Assembly: GCA_019308985.1 (NCBI GenBank) | Contig: JAFDHB010000054.1 | Span: forward strand, 1 to 19,796 | Length of the DNA: 19,796 nucleotides | DNA from: Deltaproteobacteria bacterium | GTDB taxonomy: Bacteria > Desulfobacterota > DSM-4660 > Desulfatiglandales > HGW-15 | Direction: 5' to 3' | Shown here: piece by piece, positions 15,938 through 19,796 of the stretch | How the letters are laid out: the number at the start of each line of letters is the position of its first letter | Position numbering within the stretch: the first letter of the stretch is position 1 | Made by a program: the position numbers and the translations under genes | Notes under the pieces: generated by a model | What the model was told of the DNA's origin: nothing | Seen by the model: only the letters and a program-made list of their open reading frames with translations | Database searches by the model: none

Positions 15938-17008
15938 ATGTTTGAAACTCCTCGCTACAAGGTCCTCAACGGCATCCGGGCATTTCGCCGCTGGGCTATC
16001 CCCTACTTCAACTCTCTCATTCACTCAAAGGAGTTCAGGCCGGTACTCTGTTACCTTTATACTGAATGGAAATGCAACATAGACTGCCATTATTGCTTCC
16101 AGTTCAATAATGAGCGGGAGGGAATGGATCTTGACACGGCAAAGAGCTCAGTGGACTGGCTGAGATCCATTGGCTGTCGAGTCATTCCCTTGATGGGTGG
16201 CGAGCCCTTGCTGCGCAAGGATTTTGTACTCGAGGTGATACGTTACGGCGCTGAGAAGGGCTTTTTCATGTACCTGCCCACCAACGGTTACCTTCTTGAC
16301 AAGCACTTCATTGACGAGGCCGGCAAGGCCGGGGTGGCTGCCATTAACCTGGCCGTGGACTGCATCTCTCCTTTGAAGGGGCTGCCCAAGGCCCTCCTGA
16401 GGATCGAACCCCAATTCCGATATCTCGTGGAACGGCAGAAAAAGTACGGATATCTTCTTTTCTTCAATATCAATATTTGCAGAAACAACATAAAAGACGT
16501 AAAGATGCTGACCGAAATAGCGCACCAGAACAACATAGGGACAGATTATCACCTGAACGAACCCCCGCAAGATATTGTCGATGTGGAGCACTATTCTCAC
16601 CGGGACGACATGTTGAACATCACGCCGGATCAGTACGAAGAGGTCGATGAACTGCTGGACTGGATCATCGACAAGCACCGCAGGGGCTGGCCAATGGTAA
16701 ACTCAATCGCCCATCTTCAGGCCTTCAAGGACCGCATGAGAGGCCGCATAAGCCACTGGGACTGCCGGGCGGGGCATAACGGAGCACTGATCAGACCGGA
16801 TGGGAGCCTCTCGCCCTGTTTTGATCTGATCTGCTATGATGATGACTGGGGCCGGATATGGGAACCCAGATTCGACCCAGAAAAGCTGAAGAAAATAAAG
16901 GGAAAATGCATGCCTCTTTGCTCCTCCACCTGTTTCTACACCATGGCCCACTATTACGATATCTTCAACCTGCCTGAATGGATCCGCAAGCATATCCGGG
17001 TTGGATGA
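15938..17008 (+). CDS. Radical SAM protein with SPASM-like C-terminus, function unknown
   Basis: 356 aa from ATG 15938. A TTG at 15887 would add 17 residues, but AGGAAGAGG (15923-15931) sits 6 bases before the ATG, so I prefer that start. The SAM cluster motif is C46-x3-C50-x2-C53 (CNIDCHYC), followed by MGGEPLLR (86-93) and the LPTNGYLL strand. The C-terminus has C276-x12-G289-x4-C294 and C324-x3-C328-x3-C332, resembling a SPASM/Twitch auxiliary-cluster domain as in peptide- or protein-modifying enzymes and some heme/cofactor enzymes. No small precursor peptide is recognised next to it. The substrate is unknown. It lies on the same strand as the activase-like gene, 202 bases away. Confidence 0.85.
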   Translation: MFETPRYKVLNGIRAFRRWAIPYFNSLIHSKEFRPVLCYLYTEWKCNIDCHYCFQFNNEREGMDLDTAKSSVDWLRSIGCRVIPLMGGEPLLRKDFVLEVIRYGAEKGFFMYLPTNGYLLDKHFIDEAGKAGVAAINLAVDCISPLKGLPKALLRIEPQFRYLVERQKKYGYLLFFNINICRNNIKDVKMLTEIAHQNNIGTDYHLNEPPQDIVDVEHYSHRDDMLNITPDQYEEVDELLDWIIDKHRRGWPMVNSIAHLQAFKDRMRGRISHWDCRAGHNGALIRPDGSLSPCFDLICYDDDWGRIWEPRFDPEKLKKIKGKCMPLCSSTCFYTMAHYYDIFNLPEWIRKHIRVG

Positions 17009-17060
17009 TTCAAAGCCCCGAGTCGTCATGTTTTTCCCGCCTTGGCCCAAAACCCGGATT

Positions 17061-17089
17061 TTGACAGATGTATCAATATATTGTATTTT
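17061..17089 (+). promoter_or_regulatory. Upstream candidate promoter of the PilZ/kinase gene
   Basis: TTGACA (17061-17066) and TATTTT (17084-17089) are separated by 17 bases. The site lies 53 bases after the radical SAM stop. Confidence 0.5.
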
Positions 17090-17091
17090 TG

Positions 17092-17120
17092 TTGACGAAG
17101 GGCACAATAAATTGTACAAT
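17092..17120 (+). promoter_or_regulatory. Downstream candidate promoter of the PilZ/kinase gene
   Basis: TTGACG (17092-17097) and TACAAT (17115-17120) are separated by 17 bases. The -10 box is the right half of a perfect palindrome ATTGTACAAT (17111-17120). The predicted start is near 17127, about 47 bases before the ATG. It is the stronger of the two tandem candidates. Confidence 0.6.
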
Positions 17121-17173
17121 CTGACAAATTTGCGATATATTCCCGTGAAGGTACCCAGGGGAAGAGACATTTC

Positions 17174-19796
17174 ATGGAAAGTCCCAAGCCATCTGAAATC
17201 CTCCTGGAGGGAGTTGAGAAGGCCGAGGCAAATGCGCCCCTTGAGGGGGTGGCCTTACCCCGGCTGTTTCACCATGACGCCCTCGACAAAGATCTCTCCT
17301 CATCAGAGGCCCTTGATATTCAATCTGTGATAACGACCTTAAACTACATTCATTTCATGGAGAAGCCGATTTTTCTTCAATTGGCTCACCCCAAATACCG
17401 GGATAGCATACTTATCGAGGCCCACCCAGAGCCCTGTGACGGGATTGAACTGACCTGTCGATGGTCGAGGAAAAACCTTCCCCACCTCGACATCCAAAGA
17501 TACCGGTTTCTGAATCTCATCCTGGATGATGGCAAGGAAATCATAATTGTTCCGGTCACACGACGCTCCATAACAAGTAACGGCTTTACGGTCGAGCTGT
17601 CGGAAAAAGGCTACGTCACAGGGAAGAGGAAGGCCAAGCGTTACCCTTGTGAAAACATTAAGGTCACGCTTTCCCAAGGTGGCTTCATGGCCAAGGGGAA
17701 CCTCTTGGACTTCAGCCCACTGTCCTTCCGAATAAAGATCAGACCCGAGCCTTACTGTTCCTTTCACGAGTATAATTCAGAGGGGACCTTCTTCCTCAAC
17801 CTGGAGCACGAGGGAAAGACCGTCTATTCACAGGCCTGCCGTATCGTGAGGCAGGCTGTAGGCGTAGGGGAAAAGGAAATTGTGCTAGCACCTCTTGCCG
17901 ACAGTGTCAATCGTTTTAAAAAGAGGAACATAAGGTCTCCTCGAATCCTGTTGAAGCCGCCTCCTGCACTGGCCTTCAAGCATCCCCTCTTTGAAAGGGT
18001 GGTCCGCCTTGAGACGACCGATATCTCCCTTTCCGGGTTTTCCGTGCATGAGAAAGCGGATTCCGGTGTGCTTGTACCAGGACTGATCATTCCGAAAATG
18101 ACAATTCACTTCTCCGGATCAAGGACAATGAATTGTGTCGCCCAGGTTATCCACCGGCTCGAAGGCCCGGGAGGTAGGGTCAGATGCGGTATTTCCATCC
18201 TAGACATGGAGATGGCCGATTATGCCCATCTGTCCGAAGTCCTGTTTGATTTCCTCAATTCCGATTCCCCCATATCGACATACGTCGGGCAGGAGGAACT
18301 CTGGGACTTCTTCTTCAAGGCGGGTGCGGTCCGACCTGGGACCTACGGATTCATCCAGGTCTACAAGCGGGACTCAAAAGAGGGGTTGCCAAATGGGCTC
18401 TCGGAAAGACCGGAACTCGGAAGACATATTGCATACAGGGACAACGGACGAATTATCGCCTATGCCTCCGTGGTGAGGGTCTACGAGACGGCCTGGCTGG
18501 TGTCCCATAGAGTCATTTCAGGCGATCTACACCAGGAGGCCGTCCTGCATCTCCTGGAGCAGCTTATGACCTATCTCTATGACATGCACCGTCTCCCCCC
18601 TGCAAGAGCCAATTTTGCCGTTCATTATTTTCAAAAGGGAGATAGGATCTCTGAAAAGCTCTATGAGGAGTTTGCCGGGAAGTGTGGAAGCCCCAAGGCC
18701 TGCTCCATTGACCGCTTTTCCCTTATTACGTTCAAGAAAAACTTGGTGGAAGGGTCCCTCCCGCAAGGGTGGACCATGAAAGAGTGCTCCCGGATGGACC
18801 ATTGGGAACTAGATCGCTTTTACGCTCAAGTATCCGGGGGACTCCTCATGGACGCGCTCTCCCTTGACTCCGAAGAAGAGGCGAAAACCGCCCAGGGCCC
18901 GGCCTCTGAACTGCCGGCTCATTCCGTGGTTACGAAAACCTATGCCTTGAGACACGAAAGAGAACTGTGTGCTGTGATCATCGCACCCAGCGCAGGCCAA
19001 GGGCTGGAATTGTTGCAGCCTTTGAACTCCATCAAGGTCATAGTCATGGTTCCCTCCCGCCTTCCCCGAGGCATCCTCTTCAAGGCCTTGGCCCAGGTGA
19101 GCAATCTTTACGAGCGCGTGGATCAAGTTCAAGTCATGGTTCATCCTCCCGGCTATCTGAGGGAGAGCGGTATCTCTGAAGAGAAGGAGTGCAGGCTCTG
19201 GATTTTGAATCTGTCCCATATGGAGACCTACTTGGAACATTTAAGGGACCTAAAGATAGGGCAGAGGCCACCGACGCCCTCCCAAGGCAGCAGTGCCTCC
19301 ACGGCCGACGATCACAGGGACAACGGCGCGGAAATGAAGGCAGTCGGCACGCTCGCAGCCGGTTTGGCCCATAACTTCAACAACCTGCTGATGGGGATTC
19401 AGGGACATGCATCCCTCCTTTTGATGGACACTGATCCCTCTGATCCCCGTTATAAGCACATCAAGGGGATAGAGCATTGCGTGAGAAATGCATCGACCGT
19501 GACGACCCAGTTGCTGGGCTTTGCAGGCGGCGGAAAATACAATGTCCAGCCTACAAACCTGAACACCCTGATCGAGAAAAGCGTCTTGCTGTTCAAGAAA
19601 ACCGCAAAGAATCTGGAAATCCATACGAGATATGAAGAAGATATCTGGACCGTAGACGTCGACCAGGGCCAGATTATGGATACCCTTTTGAACCTTTACA
19701 AGAACGCCTCTGACGCAATGCCAAAGGGAGGGGATCTTTACCTGAAGACCGAGAACGTCGTTCTTAAGAGCCCCCCGGACCTGCCCTCTGATCTCC
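17174..19796 (+). CDS. YcgR/PilZ - GNAT-like - histidine kinase fusion (3' end beyond window)
   Basis: 874 codons without a stop; the gene continues past the window. By my translation, residues about 45-150 resemble a YcgR-type N-domain. PilZ-1 (about 150-245) has R152xxxR156 and D179-F-S181 but S instead of the usual G. PilZ-2 (about 248-360) has DISLSGF (D283, S285, G288) but K250 in place of the first R of RxxxR. Residues about 375-695 look like one or two GNAT-fold units (GRIIAYASVVRV, a later WTMKECSRMDHWELDRFY), which is uncertain. The kinase part has GLAHNFNNLL (H733) and NLYKNASDAMP (N844); ATP-lid motifs lie beyond the edge. No membrane helix is seen, so it is cytosolic. The start has AGGGGAAGAG 7 bases upstream. 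It likely couples cyclic-di-GMP to phosphotransfer. Confidence 0.8.
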   Translation, partial: MESPKPSEILLEGVEKAEANAPLEGVALPRLFHHDALDKDLSSSEALDIQSVITTLNYIHFMEKPIFLQLAHPKYRDSILIEAHPEPCDGIELTCRWSRKNLPHLDIQRYRFLNLILDDGKEIIIVPVTRRSITSNGFTVELSEKGYVTGKRKAKRYPCENIKVTLSQGGFMAKGNLLDFSPLSFRIKIRPEPYCSFHEYNSEGTFFLNLEHEGKTVYSQACRIVRQAVGVGEKEIVLAPLADSVNRFKKRNIRSPRILLKPPPALAFKHPLFERVVRLETTDISLSGFSVHEKADSGVLVPGLIIPKMTIHFSGSRTMNCVAQVIHRLEGPGGRVRCGISILDMEMADYAHLSEVLFDFLNSDSPISTYVGQEELWDFFFKAGAVRPGTYGFIQVYKRDSKEGLPNGLSERPELGRHIAYRDNGRIIAYASVVRVYETAWLVSHRVISGDLHQEAVLHLLEQLMTYLYDMHRLPPARANFAVHYFQKGDRISEKLYEEFAGKCGSPKACSIDRFSLITFKKNLVEGSLPQGWTMKECSRMDHWELDRFYAQVSGGLLMDALSLDSEEEAKTAQGPASELPAHSVVTKTYALRHERELCAVIIAPSAGQGLELLQPLNSIKVIVMVPSRLPRGILFKALAQVSNLYERVDQVQVMVHPPGYLRESGISEEKECRLWILNLSHMETYLEHLRDLKIGQRPPTPSQGSSASTADDHRDNGAEMKAVGTLAAGLAHNFNNLLMGIQGHASLLLMDTDPSDPRYKHIKGIEHCVRNASTVTTQLLGFAGGGKYNVQPTNLNTLIEKSVLLFKKTAKNLEIHTRYEEDIWTVDVDQGQIMDTLLNLYKNASDAMPKGGDLYLKTENVVLKSPPDLPSDL

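Overview
The window looks like a chromosomal piece from an anaerobic or microaerophilic Desulfobacterota-type (former Deltaproteobacteria) organism of moderate GC. This is inference, not a database result. It rests on ThiH (the oxygen-sensitive radical SAM route to thiazole) instead of ThiO, a compact-cluster iron-sulfur flavoprotein, a 2-hydroxyacyl-CoA-dehydratase-activase relative, a second radical SAM enzyme, an NtrC-type two-component pair and a PilZ/histidine kinase fusion.

Layout. (1) 262-3263: a sigma-70-like promoter, a TPP riboswitch and an intrinsic terminator, then the thiazole/thiamine-phosphate operon thiG-thiH-thiS-thiE. No thiF is present in the window. (2) 3264-3722: no recognisable gene, some hairpins. 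(3) 3723-6954: membrane sensor histidine kinase plus sigma-54-dependent NtrC-family regulator. (4) 7006-8350: a HAD-superfamily phosphatase and an iron-sulfur flavoprotein. (5) 8357-8555: a ~200 bp MITE-like element with near-perfect inverted ends, lying between convergent genes. (6) 8596-11708, minus strand: overlapping ampG-map-queG (muropeptide permease, SEC-C methionine aminopeptidase, epoxyqueuosine reductase). (7) 11883-13817, minus strand: Cache-HAMP-SpoIIE phosphatase, apparently with a TTG start. (8) 13818-14382: a control region between divergent genes, with repeated ACCTAGT boxes, an inverted repeat and tandem promoters. (9) 14383-17008: a stand-alone acyl-CoA dehydratase activase-like protein (DUF2229/COG3581 type) and a SPASM-like radical SAM protein, separated by two strong hairpins. 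(10) 17061-19796: tandem promoters and the first 874 codons of a YcgR/PilZ + GNAT-like + histidine kinase fusion that runs off the right edge.

How the parts work together. The thi genes form one TPP-controlled unit: ThiH makes dehydroglycine, ThiS-thiocarboxylate supplies sulfur, ThiG forms the thiazole ring and ThiE joins it to the pyrimidine. The HK/RR pair should drive sigma-54 promoters outside or elsewhere in the window; I found no convincing -24/-12 site here. The most unusual items are the PilZ/GNAT-like/kinase fusion, the phased ACCTAGT control region upstream of the activase-like gene, and the structured mobile-type repeat at 8357-8555.
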